From contig CBDAQB010000001.1 in the NCBI GenBank assembly GCA_965198825.1, positions 744,001 through 808,000 on the forward strand: 64,000 bases of DNA, in the 5' to 3' direction. The DNA comes from BOG-908 sp965198825. GTDB taxonomy: Bacteria; Pseudomonadota; Alphaproteobacteria; Acetobacterales; Acetobacteraceae. Both the position numbers and the translations under genes were made by a program. This document shows positions 1-9,056 of the stretch, piece after piece (the stretch's first letter is position 1; the number at the start of each line of letters is the position of its first letter). The notes below the pieces were generated by a model. The model saw only the letters and a program-made list of their open reading frames with translations. It was not told the origin of the DNA and ran no database searches.

Positions 1-34
1 GGCGACGGGGGATTGCCTGGCGGATTGCTGCGGC

Positions 35-1492
35 ATGACGGCGCAATACGAGCAGGGAATACGGTTCGCGCGGTCGGCGCGGGCGCTCTGGCAAGCGCGG
101 GGAGACGAGGCGCGTCAGGCCGGCTCCGCAAGCCGCCTGGCGCAACTGCTGTCGGCGATCGGTGAGCCGGACGCGATGCTGGAGGCGGAGGCGGGACTCG
201 CTCTGGCCGAGCGCGCGGGCGACACGGTCGAGCTGATACGGGCCCTCGATTCGATCTCGGTGACGTTGAACCTGCTGAAGCAGCCGGACCGCTCGCTTCC
301 GTTCAGCGAACGGGCCATCGCGCTGAGCCGCGGTGCCGGCATGCCCATTCCGATCATCCTGATCAATTACGCAGAGGCGCGTGTTCAGGCGGCGTTGCTG
401 GAGACCGCCGTGGATGTGGATCTGAGCGGCGAAGTCGAACACGCGCTGGCGTTGACACGCGAGGCGATGGCTTACGCGCGGGAGCGTGGCGATGGATGGC
501 TCGAGCGGCTGGCGATCACCAATGTCGCTGAATACAGCCTGCATCGGGGTGACTGGAGAACGGCGGAGTCGGTGCTGCCGTCGTTCGACGATGCGCCGGG
601 AGAGATCACCGACCGCTGCCGCGGGCACCATCTGCTGATGCGTGGCCGAATGCTTCTCGCGCGGGAACAGCCGGGCGAGGCGCTGGAGCCTTTGCTGGCG
701 TGCCGGCGGCTGGTCACCGTTGTAAACGATCTGGAGATCACGGCGCCCTGCCACCTGGATGTGGCGCGCGCCTATGCGGCGCTTGGCGACTTCAAGGCGG
801 CCTATGGCGCGCACCAGGCTTATCACGATGCGTTCGTGCGCCAGGCTTCAGAAGCGGCGCAGCGCCGTGCGCGCATCTGCGCGCTGCATCGCGAGGCGGA
901 GCAGTGGCGCGCCGCGGCGACGGAGGCGGAGATGCGGGCGGCCGATCTCACCGTCACCAACGAATTGCTGGCGCGCGAGGCCGAGCGGCTGACACGCACC
1001 AGCCTGGAGGATCCGCTCACCGGCCTGCCGAACAGGCGCCAGCTCGATGTTGCGTTCCTCGATCTGCTGACGACTGGCGCCTCGTTCGTGCTGGCGATGA
1101 TCGATGTCGATCACTTCAAGCAGGTCAATGACCGGTTCTCCCATCCGGTGGGCGATGCCGTGCTGCGTACGATCGGCAAGCTTCTCGACGATGGGGCGAG
1201 GTCGGACGATCTGGTGGTGCGTTATGGCGGCGAGGAATTTGCGCTGCTGATGCGCGGTGCCGACCTCGATATGGCCGATGTCGCGTGCCATCGCTTGCGC
1301 CATGCGGTGCAGAGTTACGATTGGCACAGCCTGCGGCCGGGACTCGCGGTGACGATCAGCGTGGGGGTGGCGCATTCCTCCGAGGGGCCGTCGCACGATG
1401 TGATTGTTTCGTTGGCAGACCTGCGGCTTTACCAGGCCAAGCAGGGGGGGCGGAACATGGTGGTGAGCGGGAATGTGGCTATCGACGTGTGA
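35..1492 (+). CDS. TPR-GGDEF diguanylate cyclase
   Basis: Predicted to make cyclic di-GMP from two GTP. The first ~290 residues are helical repeats rich in Ala/Leu with a tetratricopeptide-like pattern. A short coiled stretch follows, then a GGDEF domain from about residue 320 (DPLTGLPNRRQL) to the end. The active-site signature is GGEEF at about residue 397. The motif RSDD lies five residues before it, matching an intact product-inhibition I-site. There is no membrane segment, so it is probably a cytosolic sensor acting through TPR contacts. The frame stays open to the left edge of the window, so the real start may lie outside and the N-terminus may be incomplete. It converges on radA. The family assignment is firm; the signal sensed is unknown. 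Confidence 0.88.
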   Translation: MTAQYEQGIRFARSARALWQARGDEARQAGSASRLAQLLSAIGEPDAMLEAEAGLALAERAGDTVELIRALDSISVTLNLLKQPDRSLPFSERAIALSRGAGMPIPIILINYAEARVQAALLETAVDVDLSGEVEHALALTREAMAYARERGDGWLERLAITNVAEYSLHRGDWRTAESVLPSFDDAPGEITDRCRGHHLLMRGRMLLAREQPGEALEPLLACRRLVTVVNDLEITAPCHLDVARAYAALGDFKAAYGAHQAYHDAFVRQASEAAQRRARICALHREAEQWRAAATEAEMRAADLTVTNELLAREAERLTRTSLEDPLTGLPNRRQLDVAFLDLLTTGASFVLAMIDVDHFKQVNDRFSHPVGDAVLRTIGKLLDDGARSDDLVVRYGGEEFALLMRGADLDMADVACHRLRHAVQSYDWHSLRPGLAVTISVGVAHSSEGPSHDVIVSLADLRLYQAKQGGRNMVVSGNVAIDV

Positions 1493-1526
1493 CCTGTTGT
1501 CGGCTTTGGGGGGGTTGAGAGGTTCT

Positions 1527-1713
1527 TAAGATCAACCACGAAGACACGAAGAGCACGAAGGTTCACGAAGGAGATTTGTGCTGGTGTTTGCTGCCGGGCT
1601 CACCTGCAGCGCAGCCAATCTGTTTGAGTTATTGAGCTGATTTTTGGGCTTCGCCCGGCTTCTTCGTGAAGCTTCGTGTTCTTCGTGTCTTCGTGTCTTC
1701 GTGGTTGATCTTG
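1527..1713. repeat. Family B inverted repeat, copy 1
   Basis: The left arm (about 1527-1573) begins AAGATCAACCACGAAGACAC. The right arm (about 1660-1713) is its approximate reverse complement and ends in TCGTGGTTGATCTT. About 90 bp separate the arms. It lies between the convergent ends of the GGDEF gene and radA, where a transcript would fold into a long hairpin. It may act as a bidirectional terminator or 3'-end stabiliser (inference). Confidence 0.8.
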
Positions 1714-1741
1714 ACTGACTTTCCGCCGCAGCGAACGCCGA

Positions 1742-3124
1742 TCATCGAGGCGGAGGTTTGCCGGAGAATTGCTCGACGAGGTCGGCGAGGTGGCCGATTT
1801 CGGCGAGCGCCATGCCTTCGGCGACGGCGCCTCGGCCGCCTCTGGCGACGCGGCGAGGGAGGACGGCGCGGGCGAAGCCTAGTTTCTGGGCTTCCTTGAG
1901 GCGGGCGTCGGCCTGGGCGACCTGGCGGACTTCGCCCGAGAGGCCGATTTCGCCGAAATAGACCGAGCCTGCGTCTGTCGGGGTTTCGGTGGCGGCGGAG
2001 GCGAGGGCGGCGGCGACGGCGAGATCAGCTGCGGGTTCGGTGATGCGCAGGCCGCCGGCGACGTTGAGGAAGACGTCCGAGTTGGAGAGTCGCAGGCCGC
2101 AGCGGGTTTCGAGTACGGCGAGAAGCATGGAAAGGCGGCCGCTGTCCCAGCCGACCACCGAACGGCGTGGAGAGCCGCCGGCGTTCGGGGCCAGCAGCGC
2201 CTGGACTTCGAGCAGGACGGGGCGGGTGCCTTCGAGGCCGGCGAAGACGGCGCTGCCTGCGATGTGGCCGCGCCGTTCGGCGAGGAAGAGGGCGGAGGGG
2301 TTGGCGACTTCGGCGAGGCCGCGGTCGGTCATTTCGAAGACGCCGATTTCGTCTGTCGCGCCGAAGCGGTTCTTGGTGCCGCGCAGGATGCGGAACTGAT
2401 GGCCGCGGTCGCCTTCGAAATGCAGCACGGCATCGACCATGTGCTCGAGCACGCGCGGGCCGGCGAGCGAGCCGTCCTTGGTGACGTGGCCGACCAGGAC
2501 CAGGGAGAAGCCGCGGCTTTTCGCCAGGCGTATGAGCTCGAAGCCGCAGGCGCGTACCTGGCTGACCGAGCCGGGGGCGCTTTCGACGTTGTCGAGCCAC
2601 ATGGTCTGGATGCTGTCGATGACGACCATGGCGAGGTCGCGCTCGGCTTCCAGCGTGCTGACGATGTCGCGCACGCTGATGGTGGCGGCGAGTTCCAGGG
2701 GGGCGCCTTCGAGGCCGAGGCGGCGGGCGCGCAGGCGGATCTGGTCGATGGATTCTTCGCCTGAGATGTAGAGGACGCGCCTGCCTGCCTTGGAGAGGGC
2801 GGCGGCGGCCTGCAGGAGAAGGGTGGATTTGCCTATGCCGGGGTCGCCGCCGACGAGGACGGCCGAGGCGGCGACGAGGCCGCCGCCCAAGACGCGGTCG
2901 AGTTCGCCTATGCCGCTGAACAGGCGGGGCGGGGGCTCCGTGGTTCCGGCGAGGCCGACGAAGGCGACGCTACGGCCGGCGGCGCGGCCGCCTGAGGGGC
3001 GTGGGAGGGTAGCGGTCTCCTCGACGGAGGTGTTCCACTCGCCGCAGCCTTCGCATTTGCCGACCCATTTTGCTGTGACTGTGCCGCAGGTCTGGCAGAC
3101 GAATTTCTGTTGTGGCTTAGCCAT
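1742..3124 (-). CDS. radA: DNA repair protein RadA
   Basis: RecA-like ATPase that promotes branch migration during recombinational repair. At the N-terminus there is a four-cysteine zinc finger (CQTCG...CEGC, residues ~10-27). The Walker A motif GGDPGIGKST lies at about residue 93. The RadA-specific KNRFG motif (TKNRFGATDEIG) sits mid-protein, and a Lon-like C-terminal domain follows. At 460 residues it has normal length. In many alphaproteobacteria radA is near alr; here alr is in the same leftward block a few genes upstream. Assignment is secure. Confidence 0.97.
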   Translation of the reverse strand: MAKPQQKFVCQTCGTVTAKWVGKCEGCGEWNTSVEETATLPRPSGGRAAGRSVAFVGLAGTTEPPPRLFSGIGELDRVLGGGLVAASAVLVGGDPGIGKSTLLLQAAAALSKAGRRVLYISGEESIDQIRLRARRLGLEGAPLELAATISVRDIVSTLEAERDLAMVVIDSIQTMWLDNVESAPGSVSQVRACGFELIRLAKSRGFSLVLVGHVTKDGSLAGPRVLEHMVDAVLHFEGDRGHQFRILRGTKNRFGATDEIGVFEMTDRGLAEVANPSALFLAERRGHIAGSAVFAGLEGTRPVLLEVQALLAPNAGGSPRRSVVGWDSGRLSMLLAVLETRCGLRLSNSDVFLNVAGGLRITEPAADLAVAAALASAATETPTDAGSVYFGEIGLSGEVRQVAQADARLKEAQKLGFARAVLPRRVARGGRGAVAEGMALAEIGHLADLVEQFSGKPPPR

Positions 3125-3167
3125 TGAGTGGGCCGCCTGTTTGGCTTTCGGCGGTGTTGGGATTGCT

Positions 3168-3347
3168 AAAGTCCACCACGAAGATGGGAAGGGCGCGAAG
3201 GTACACGAAGATGCTGGGCCTCTTTGCTTGGCGTCGGGCAGCGGTTTGCGGCGAAGCTGACCGGTTATGGTTCATGAAGCTCGATATGGGGCTTCGCCCG
3301 ATCTCTTCGTGAAGCTTCGTGAGCTTCCCATCTTCGTGGTGGACCTT
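3168..3347. repeat. Family B inverted repeat, copy 2
   Basis: The left arm, 3168-3211, starts with a GTCCACCACGAAGATGGGAA-type sequence. The right arm, 3304-3347, is the inverted partner ending ATCTTCGTGGTGGACC. This is the GTCCACC subtype. It lies between the end of the VOC gene and the start of radA (both leftward), so it is just downstream of the VOC transcript. Apart from this repeat the 3125-3390 gap shows nothing. Confidence 0.78.
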
Positions 3348-3390
3348 GCGGCAGCTCCACAGGCTCCACGCCGGACGAAGCAGAAAAACG

Positions 3391-3792
3391 CTAGCGGGCG
3401 CGGTCCGGGGGGAGGGCTTGGCAGAAGCGGAGGGCGTAGCCGTCTGGGTCGAGGACTTCGAAGGCGAGATGGCCGGTCAGGCCTGCTTCGTCCTCGGTGA
3501 AGATCTCTTCGAGCGGTTTGTGGAGGCGGGCGCCGTAGGCTTGGGCGCCGGAGTAGACGGCTTCGGCGTCGGTGGTCCAGACGACCAGGGTGACACCCCG
3601 GCCGTAGGGGTATTCGAGCGCCGCCAGGCCTGAGTCCGGGCGCTCCTGGAGGTCGATGGCGACGCCGTCGCGCTCCAGGGAGGCGCGGCGCTGGTCGGGG
3701 CGGTACTGCATGGTCACGAAGCCCAGGACGTCCGTGTAGAAGCGCAGGGACCGCGCGAAGCCGGAGCAGACCAGTTCCACGGCCAGGCTCAT
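3391..3792 (-). CDS. VOC superfamily (glyoxalase/bleomycin-resistance fold) protein
   Basis: A 133-residue protein with the usual single-chain VOC pattern of two beta-alpha-beta-beta-beta modules. It begins with FARSLRFYTDVLGF (residues ~13-26), and an LAFEVLDPDGYALRF segment near the C-terminus resembles the metal-binding strand of glyoxalase I-like proteins. Substrate cannot be predicted: family members include glyoxalases, dioxygenases and drug-binding proteins. The gene starts 7 bp after the end of the upstream periplasmic protein gene, so the two are probably cotranscribed. Confidence 0.82.
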   Translation of the reverse strand: MSLAVELVCSGFARSLRFYTDVLGFVTMQYRPDQRRASLERDGVAIDLQERPDSGLAALEYPYGRGVTLVVWTTDAEAVYSGAQAYGARLHKPLEEIFTEDEAGLTGHLAFEVLDPDGYALRFCQALPPDRAR

Positions 3793-3799
3793 GGGCCCC

Positions 3800-4363
3800 T
3801 CAGCGCGGGGCGAGGGTGAGCACAGCCTGTGGCGGGGCGGCGGCGGTGCTGACCAGCACGTGCATGGTCTTGCCGCCTAGGGTGAGGCTGTAGGCGGTGT
3901 GCTGGACGCCCTGGCGCTTCTTGTCTGCCTCGGTCGGGCCGAGCGGGGTGAGGGCGACGTGGTTTTCGCTGGCGGCCTGCTGGAGGGTGGAGAGGACCTC
4001 GGAGGGCTGGGCCTGCTCGACCACGGCTTCGCAGGCGCCGTCGTCGAGCGAGACGAGGGCGAGTTTCACCGTCTGGTAGCTCACGTCGTAGGCCTTGCCG
4101 GCGCGGCCGGCGAGGAAGGCGTCGCGTGCCTGGCCGGGCATCTCGGGGGCCTTCTGGCTGTCGAGGAACTGGCGGGTGCCCTGGGCATTGCCGGCGAACT
4201 GCAGGCAGGCGGCGCCGAAGAGCCCGACGACCTGGTCGGCGCCATCGACGGCGGCGGCGCCTGTCTGCGGCGGGTTGGCCTGGTCCGGCGCCTGGGCGAG
4301 GGCTGCTTTGCTCCCGAGGGCACAGATGCCGATGACGAGGCAGGCCGCGATCTGATGACGCAT
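3800..4363 (-). CDS. Putative exported protein of unknown function
   Basis: 187 residues. It has a clear Sec signal peptide: a basic start, a hydrophobic core IAACLVIGICALG, then ALAQA as a likely cleavage site. The mature part carries two cysteines (CLQFAGNAQGTRQFLDS and CEAVVEQAQ) that could form a disulfide in the periplasm. It ends in an Ala/Pro-rich strand. I do not recognise the family. It is probably cotranscribed with the VOC gene 7 bp downstream. Nothing in the sequence indicates an enzymatic function. Confidence 0.7.
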   Translation of the reverse strand: MRHQIAACLVIGICALGSKAALAQAPDQANPPQTGAAAVDGADQVVGLFGAACLQFAGNAQGTRQFLDSQKAPEMPGQARDAFLAGRAGKAYDVSYQTVKLALVSLDDGACEAVVEQAQPSEVLSTLQQAASENHVALTPLGPTEADKKRQGVQHTAYSLTLGGKTMHVLVSTAAAPPQAVLTLAPR

Positions 4364-4469
4364 GGGCGGTGATCTCCTTTTGGCAGGGACTTACGCCCGA
4401 CTGTCGCGGCCATAAAGCCCTGGGGGGCCTTATGGATGCAGGTCTGCGCTCGCCGGTGAGCGAGAAAGG

Positions 4470-4610
4470 AAGGTCCACCACGAAGATGGGAAGGACGCGA
4501 AGATACGCGAAGGCGCGGAGCCATACGAATGAGAGGCGAGCCGTATCCTATTTCCTTTGCTCCGCGTCTTCGTGCGCCTTCGTGTTCTTCCCGACTTCGT
4601 GGTGGACCTT
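4470..4610. repeat. Family B inverted repeat, copy 3
   Basis: Left arm about 4470-4516 (GTCCACCACGAAGATGGGAA type). Right arm about 4562-4610, ending ACTTCGTGGTGGACCTT. The loop is about 45 bp. It lies just downstream of the mlaF stop on the minus strand. Confidence 0.78.
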
Positions 4611-4643
4611 GAGGGACTCGCCACCGAGCAGGTTTGCGAGAGG

Positions 4644-5435
4644 TTAGCGGCGGAGTTCCATTTGGATGGGGCCTTCGCGGCGGCCGTGGGTGAACTGGTC
4701 GACGACGGGGTTGCCGCTGTCCATGAGGTGGGAAGCGGGGCCTTGCCAGACGATGCGGCCGCCCTGGAGCATGGCGGCCTGGTCGCCGATGCGGCGGGCG
4801 CTGGCCATGTCGTGGGTGATGGCGATGGCGGTGCTGCCGAGCTTTTTCACGCAATCCACGATGAGGCCGTCGATGACGGCGCCCATGATGGGGTCCAGGC
4901 CGGTGGTCGGCTCGTCGAAGAACAGGATCTGCGGCGAGGCGGCGATGGCGCGGGCCAGGCCCACGCGCTTCTGCATGCCGCCCGAAAGCTCGGAAGGGGA
5001 GAGGTCGCCCACGGTTTTGGCGAGGCCGACCTGGGCGAGCACTTCGCCTGCGCGCACCCGGGCGTCGGCGCGGCTGATGCGGTGCCTGGACATCCGGCCT
5101 TCTGCGAGCAGGCCGAAGGCGACGTTCTCCCAGACGGAGAGGCTGTCGAACAAGGCGCCGTTCTGGAACAGCATGCCGATTTCGGCGCGCCTGGCCTGAC
5201 GCTCGCGCGTGGGGAGGCGGGCGAGGTCCTGGCCGTCGATTTCGATGGTGCCTTCGTCCGGCTCGATGAGGCCGAGGATGCATTTCAGCAGCACGGACTT
5301 GCCTGTGCCTGAGCCGCCGATGACGACCATGGAGGTGCCAGGCATGACGTCGAGATCGACGCCGGCGAGGACGTGCTTTTCGCCGAAGGTTTTCTTCAGG
5401 CCGCGCACGCGGATCTTCGGGGTCGCGTCGCTCAT
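4644..5435 (-). CDS. mlaF: Phospholipid/ organic-solvent transport ABC ATPase (MlaF type)
   Basis: Cytoplasmic ATPase of the MlaFE-type lipid transporter. Visible motifs are Walker A GGSGTGKSV, the ABC signature LSGGMQKRVGLARA and Walker B ILFFDEPTTGLD. At 263 residues it has family-typical length. I chose the ATG at 5435 (MSDATPKIRVRGLKK) because it overlaps the mlaE stop by 4 bp; the open frame extends further upstream, but only as a shadow of mlaE. With mlaE it forms a translationally coupled pair. No mlaD gene follows, and an MlaC-like protein (hpnM) is encoded about 34 kb away in the hopanoid operon. Confidence 0.92.
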   Translation of the reverse strand: MSDATPKIRVRGLKKTFGEKHVLAGVDLDVMPGTSMVVIGGSGTGKSVLLKCILGLIEPDEGTIEIDGQDLARLPTRERQARRAEIGMLFQNGALFDSLSVWENVAFGLLAEGRMSRHRISRADARVRAGEVLAQVGLAKTVGDLSPSELSGGMQKRVGLARAIAASPQILFFDEPTTGLDPIMGAVIDGLIVDCVKKLGSTAIAITHDMASARRIGDQAAMLQGGRIVWQGPASHLMDSGNPVVDQFTHGRREGPIQMELRR

Positions 5436-6214
5436 CGCGAGAAGAACAGTTCGGTGAGGATGTAGTCGAAGGAGAGGATGAGGATGGAGGCGGAGACGAC
5501 GGCCGAGGTGGTGGCCGAGCCGACGCCTTCCGCGCCGCCGCGGCTGCGGTAGCCGTGGTAGCAGCCCATCAGCGCCACGATGAAGCCGAACACGCAGGCT
5601 TTGACGAGGCTGAGCGAGACGTCGCTCCACTGCAGGAAGTTCATCGAGCTGGTGAGGTAGCCGCTGGCGTTGAAGCCGAGCTTGAAGACGGCGACGATGA
5701 AGCCGCCCATGACGCCGAGCACGTCCGCCACGACGACCAGCAGCGGGAGGGCCAGGATTCCGGCGAGGAGGCGTGGCGCCACCAGATATTTCATCGGGTT
5801 GGTGGAGAGGGTGGTCAGCGCGTCGATCTGGTCGGTAACGCGCATGGTGCCGAGTTCGGCGGACATGGCGGCGCCCACGCGGCCGGCGACCATCAGGCCG
5901 GCGAGGACCGGGGCGAGTTCGCGCACGACCGAGATGAGCACGATGTTGGCGACGGCGCTGGTGGCGCCGTAGCGGGCGAAGCCGGTGTAGGATTGCAGGG
6001 CGATGACCATGCCGGAGAAGATCGCGGTCAGCGCCACGACCGGCAGGCTGAAATAGGCGAAGTCGATGAAGGCACGCCAGAACAGGCGGGCGTAGAACGG
6101 CGGCCGCACGATATGGCTCAGGCCGGCGATGGCGAAGGTGACGACGCTGCCCAGCGAGGCCAGGGTCGCGAGCACGGCGGCGCCAATGGCGCCCAGGGCT
6201 GTCACTGGGTTCAA
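5432..6214 (-). CDS. mlaE: MlaE-family ABC transporter permease
   Basis: 260-residue inner-membrane permease with five or six hydrophobic segments and the conserved MlaE core (RVGAAMSAELGTMRVTDQID around residues 130-150). It is predicted to move phospholipids between the inner membrane and periplasmic carriers, with MlaF supplying energy. It overlaps both alr upstream (4 bp) and mlaF downstream (4 bp), so alr-mlaE-mlaF is one coupled operon. Confidence 0.92.
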   Translation of the reverse strand: MNPVTALGAIGAAVLATLASLGSVVTFAIAGLSHIVRPPFYARLFWRAFIDFAYFSLPVVALTAIFSGMVIALQSYTGFARYGATSAVANIVLISVVRELAPVLAGLMVAGRVGAAMSAELGTMRVTDQIDALTTLSTNPMKYLVAPRLLAGILALPLLVVVADVLGVMGGFIVAVFKLGFNASGYLTSSMNFLQWSDVSLSLVKACVFGFIVALMGCYHGYRSRGGAEGVGSATTSAVVSASILILSFDYILTELFFSR

Positions 6215-7284
6215 AGCGGGCCGTAGCTGCGTGTCAGCCGCGCGCCGAGCGAGGTGAGTATCTCGTAGCCGTTGGTGCCGGCCCAGCCGGCGACCTCGTC
6301 AGGCGGCACCGCGGGGCCGATCAGCTCCAGCATGCTTCCTGGTGCGACACCTGGATGGTCGGTGGCATCGAAGGTGGCGAGGTCCATGGAGACACGCCCT
6401 ATCAGCGGCAGGCGCCTGCCGTCAAAAGCGGCCTCCGCGCGATTGGACAAAGCGCGGTGGTAGCCGTCCGCGTAGCCGGCCGAAACGGTGGCGACGCGGG
6501 TGGGCCGTTGGGCGGTCCAGATGCCGTTGTAGCCGACGCGTTCGCCGGGGCTGACGGTGCGGATTTGCAGCACGCGGGCGGTGAGGCGGAGCACGGTGCG
6601 CATGGGGTTCGGGGCACCAGGCGTGGGGTTCACGCCGTAGAGGGCAGCGCCGGGGCGGGCGAGGCTGGATGCGAAATCCTGGCCCAGGAACAGGCCCGAC
6701 GAGTTGGCGATGCTGCGCGGCCAGTGTGACAGGCGGGCGCAGGCTTCGGCGAAGCGCGCGTGCTGCTGGGCGTTGCTGGGATCCTCCGGGCGTTCGGCGT
6801 CCACCAGGTGCGTCATCACATAGCGGATGGTGATGCCGTTCAGCCTCGAGGGGTCGGCCGCGAGTTCGGCGAGTTCGGCCGGATCGAGGCCTAGGCGGTT
6901 CATGCCGGTGTCGATGTGCAGGAGTGCTTCGAGGGGCGCGCCGTTTCGCCTCGCGTGGGCGGCGAATTCGTCGATTTCACGCAGGGAGCCGAGCACGGGG
7001 GCGAGGCCGTGCGCGCTGTAGTGGCCGGCCTGGTCGGCGAAGAAACCGTTCAGGATGCCGACCATGGCGCTAGGCAGAAGCGGGCGTATCCGCAGCGCTT
7101 CCTCGGGGTAGGCGACGAAGAAGTGCCTGGCCCCTTCAGCAAAGAGCCGGGCGGCCACGCGTTCGGCGCCCAGGCCGTAGGCGTTTGCCTTGACGACCGC
7201 CGCGGTGTCCGCGCCGTGCGCGGCCGCGAGCTGGCGCCAGTTGGCGGCTATCGCTTCCAGGTCGATTTTTAGCTGGGATATCAT
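6211..7284 (-). CDS. alr: Alanine racemase
   Basis: PLP enzyme that makes D-alanine for peptidoglycan. The N-terminal TIM barrel holds the PLP lysine, Lys32, in VVKANAYGLG. The C-terminal beta domain has the catalytic tyrosine region GERVGYNGIW. At 357 residues it has normal length. It is the first gene of the alr-mlaE-mlaF operon, and a family A repeat lies immediately upstream at 7299-7412. The pairing of a cell-wall precursor enzyme with a lipid transporter fits envelope maintenance (inference). Confidence 0.96.
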   Translation of the reverse strand: MISQLKIDLEAIAANWRQLAAAHGADTAAVVKANAYGLGAERVAARLFAEGARHFFVAYPEEALRIRPLLPSAMVGILNGFFADQAGHYSAHGLAPVLGSLREIDEFAAHARRNGAPLEALLHIDTGMNRLGLDPAELAELAADPSRLNGITIRYVMTHLVDAERPEDPSNAQQHARFAEACARLSHWPRSIANSSGLFLGQDFASSLARPGAALYGVNPTPGAPNPMRTVLRLTARVLQIRTVSPGERVGYNGIWTAQRPTRVATVSAGYADGYHRALSNRAEAAFDGRRLPLIGRVSMDLATFDATDHPGVAPGSMLELIGPAVPPDEVAGWAGTNGYEILTSLGARLTRSYGPL

Positions 7285-7298
7285 GGGAGGGAGGAAGT

Positions 7299-7412
7299 TC
7301 TTCTTTTTTGAAAAAAAGAAGCAAAAAACTTTTGGACTTTTGGAGCGGGATGTTTCGACATCTCGGTCCCAAATCGCAAAAGTTTTTTGGTTCTTTTTTT
7401 CAAAAAAGAACT
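7299..7412. repeat. Family A nested palindrome, copy 1
   Basis: Left arm 7301-7335 contains TTCTTTTTTGAAAAAAAGAA followed by GCAAAAAACTTTTG. Right arm 7376-7410 is its reverse complement. Each arm is itself self-complementary. The ~40 bp spacer, read on the minus strand, carries GGGACCGAGAT, which is shared with copies 2 and 3. It lies between alr and the 3' end of the glutathione peroxidase gene. Confidence 0.85.
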
Positions 7413-7423
7413 TGCTTGCTTGC

Positions 7424-7906
7424 TCATGCCTTCAGCAGCGCCTCGATCTTCCCCGTCAACGCATCAGGCGAAGTCGTAGGCGGTGCGCGCTCGGCGACAG
7501 CACCGTCGCGGCCGATAAGGAATTTGGTGAAATTCCATTTAATTGCGCTGCCGAGAAGGCCGCCCTTGGCTTTTTTGAGAAAGGCGTAGAGCGGGTGTGT
7601 GTTGGCGCCGTTCACCTCGACTTTGGCGAACATGGGAAAGGTGACGTCGTAGGTGGTGGAACAGAAGTTGGCGATTTCGGCCTCGTCGCCCGGTTCCTGG
7701 TGCATGAACTGGTCGCAGGGAAAGCCCAGGACGGTGAGGCCCTGGTCGCCGTAGGTTTTCTGGAGTTTTTCGAGGCCGGCGTATTGCGGGGTGAAGCCGC
7801 ATTTGCTGGCTGTGTTCACGACCAGGAGCACGCGGCCCTTGTAGGTGGAGAGAGGGATTTCGGTGCCGTCTATGGCGCGGGCTGAGAGGTCGTAGAGAGA
7901 GGTCAT
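7424..7906 (-). CDS. Glutathione peroxidase (thiol peroxidase type)
   Basis: Reduces hydroperoxides with thioredoxin or glutathione. The peroxidatic cysteine is Cys36 in NTASKCGFTPQ. The GFPCDQF motif supplies the conserved Gln, and IKWNFTKFL supplies the Trp/Asn of the active site. I chose the ATG at 7906 (MTSLYDLSAR), which gives the usual 160 residues; an upstream ATG at 7942 would add 12 unlikely residues. A family A element follows the stop codon by a few bases. Confidence 0.93.
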   Translation of the reverse strand: MTSLYDLSARAIDGTEIPLSTYKGRVLLVVNTASKCGFTPQYAGLEKLQKTYGDQGLTVLGFPCDQFMHQEPGDEAEIANFCSTTYDVTFPMFAKVEVNGANTHPLYAFLKKAKGGLLGSAIKWNFTKFLIGRDGAVAERAPPTTSPDALTGKIEALLKA

Positions 7907-8008
7907 GGGCGTGGCATCCTCTGTGTCGTTTATCTTTAGCATAGATGTTTACTACCGGAGCCCTCGCAGGCTCGACTGATTCGCCGCTGGGCCTGGTTGA
8001 ATGCTCTT

Positions 8009-8147
8009 AAGATCAACCACGAAGACACGGGGTGCACGGAGTTTCACAAAGGTCGCAGCATCCCGGTCTGGCGCATATCGCTTTGCCCTGGTTGCTTTAT
8101 TCTCTTTGTGAAACTCCGCGGGCTTTGCGTCTTTGTGGTTGATCTTG
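8009..8147. repeat. Family B inverted repeat, copy 4
   Basis: Left arm 8009-8052 (AAGATCAACCACGAAGACAC type). Right arm 8101-8147, ending TTTGTGGTTGATCTT. It lies between the lipoprotein gene 3' end and the start of the peroxidase gene. The remaining ~60 bp up to 7906 would hold the peroxidase promoter; no clear -35/-10 is visible. Confidence 0.78.
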
Positions 8148-8165
8148 CGGTCGTGCCGCTGCTGC

Positions 8166-9056
8166 TCATGCGGCTGGCGTGGGTTTGTGCCGCCCCGAAT
8201 AATTCGTGATCACATCATGCACGCCGCCGGCCGCCTGGTCGGTGATGACGCCGGCGATGTCGCCCCAGAAATGGTCGAGGAGGCCGCGCTGGAGGTCCTT
8301 GCCTTGGGCGACGTCGCCGGCGACGCGGCCGTTGGGGTCGGTGACGATCCAGTGGATTTCGACTTGCTGCTGGTTGTCCGGTTCGTCGGTGACGCGGACA
8401 GTGCCTTGGAGGATGAAGTCGGCGTTTTGTTGCTTGGTGACGAGCTGGTCGCCGGTGTCGGGGATTTTGCTGCGTATGCCGCGGGCTAGCGAGAAATTGC
8501 CGTCGCCCGGGGCGCCGGTGACGCCGGCGAAGAAGATGCGGGCGGGGCGGTTGAAGAGACTGTTGGGGTCGCTCTGTTTCAGCTCGGCTTCGACGGTGCG
8601 GACGAGGCTGAGGACCTGGGGGGCGGCGTCTGCCGCGGCGTGGTTGAAGACGGCGGGGTCGCCTGAGGCCCAGGCGGCGGCGGGAACAGGGGTGCCCGCG
8701 ACTTCGCCGTGCGATTTACCGCGGCGGTCGAGGTAGGTGTAGCGGGGCTGGACGGTTGGGCCGGTCATGGTGGCTGTCATCATGAGGCGCCATTCGCCGT
8801 TCTTGGCCGAGCCGACCAGGGCTGGGACTTCCTCTGCGACGAGGGCGTCGGCCATGGCGTGGGCCCAGAGTGTCGCGTCGTGGTCTGCGAGGAGGGCGGC
8901 GGTGGGGGCGGCGACGACGAGCTTGGCCGGCGGCGGGCGGGAGAGGCGTATGGCGTCGGCGCCCGGGTTGCCTGCGAAGGGTTGGGGGAGGTCGCCACAG
9001 GCGGCCAGGCTCAGGATCGGCAGGGCCAGGATGGGCAGGAGGATGGCGTATCTCAC
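8166..9056 (-). CDS. Putative lipoprotein of unknown function
   Basis: 296 residues starting with a lipoprotein signal peptide. The lipobox LSLAAC at about residues 15-20 places the acylated Cys at position 20. The mature protein has a GGYT/YTYLDR-like strand pattern, and VEIHWIVTDPNGRVAGDV in the C-terminal half suggests a beta-rich envelope protein. It has no cysteines beyond the lipid anchor. I do not recognise a named family. It is divergently oriented to the PEP-CTERM-type gene. Confidence 0.75.
   Translation of the reverse strand: MRYAILLPILALPILSLAACGDLPQPFAGNPGADAIRLSRPPPAKLVVAAPTAALLADHDATLWAHAMADALVAEEVPALVGSAKNGEWRLMMTATMTGPTVQPRYTYLDRRGKSHGEVAGTPVPAAAWASGDPAVFNHAAADAAPQVLSLVRTVEAELKQSDPNSLFNRPARIFFAGVTGAPGDGNFSLARGIRSKIPDTGDQLVTKQQNADFILQGTVRVTDEPDNQQQVEIHWIVTDPNGRVAGDVAQGKDLQRGLLDHFWGDIAGVITDQAAGGVHDVITNYSGRHKPTPAA

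Noticed and set aside
4081..5283. A 400-codon Arg/Pro-rich minus-strand frame across mlaF
   Set aside because: Composition is typical of an out-of-frame shadow in high-GC DNA; mlaF itself explains the region.
7190..7885. Proteins containing an FFFEKKKQKTF-like segment as a shared domain
   Set aside because: This peptide is family A repeat DNA translated in several unrelated frames, so it is not a protein domain.
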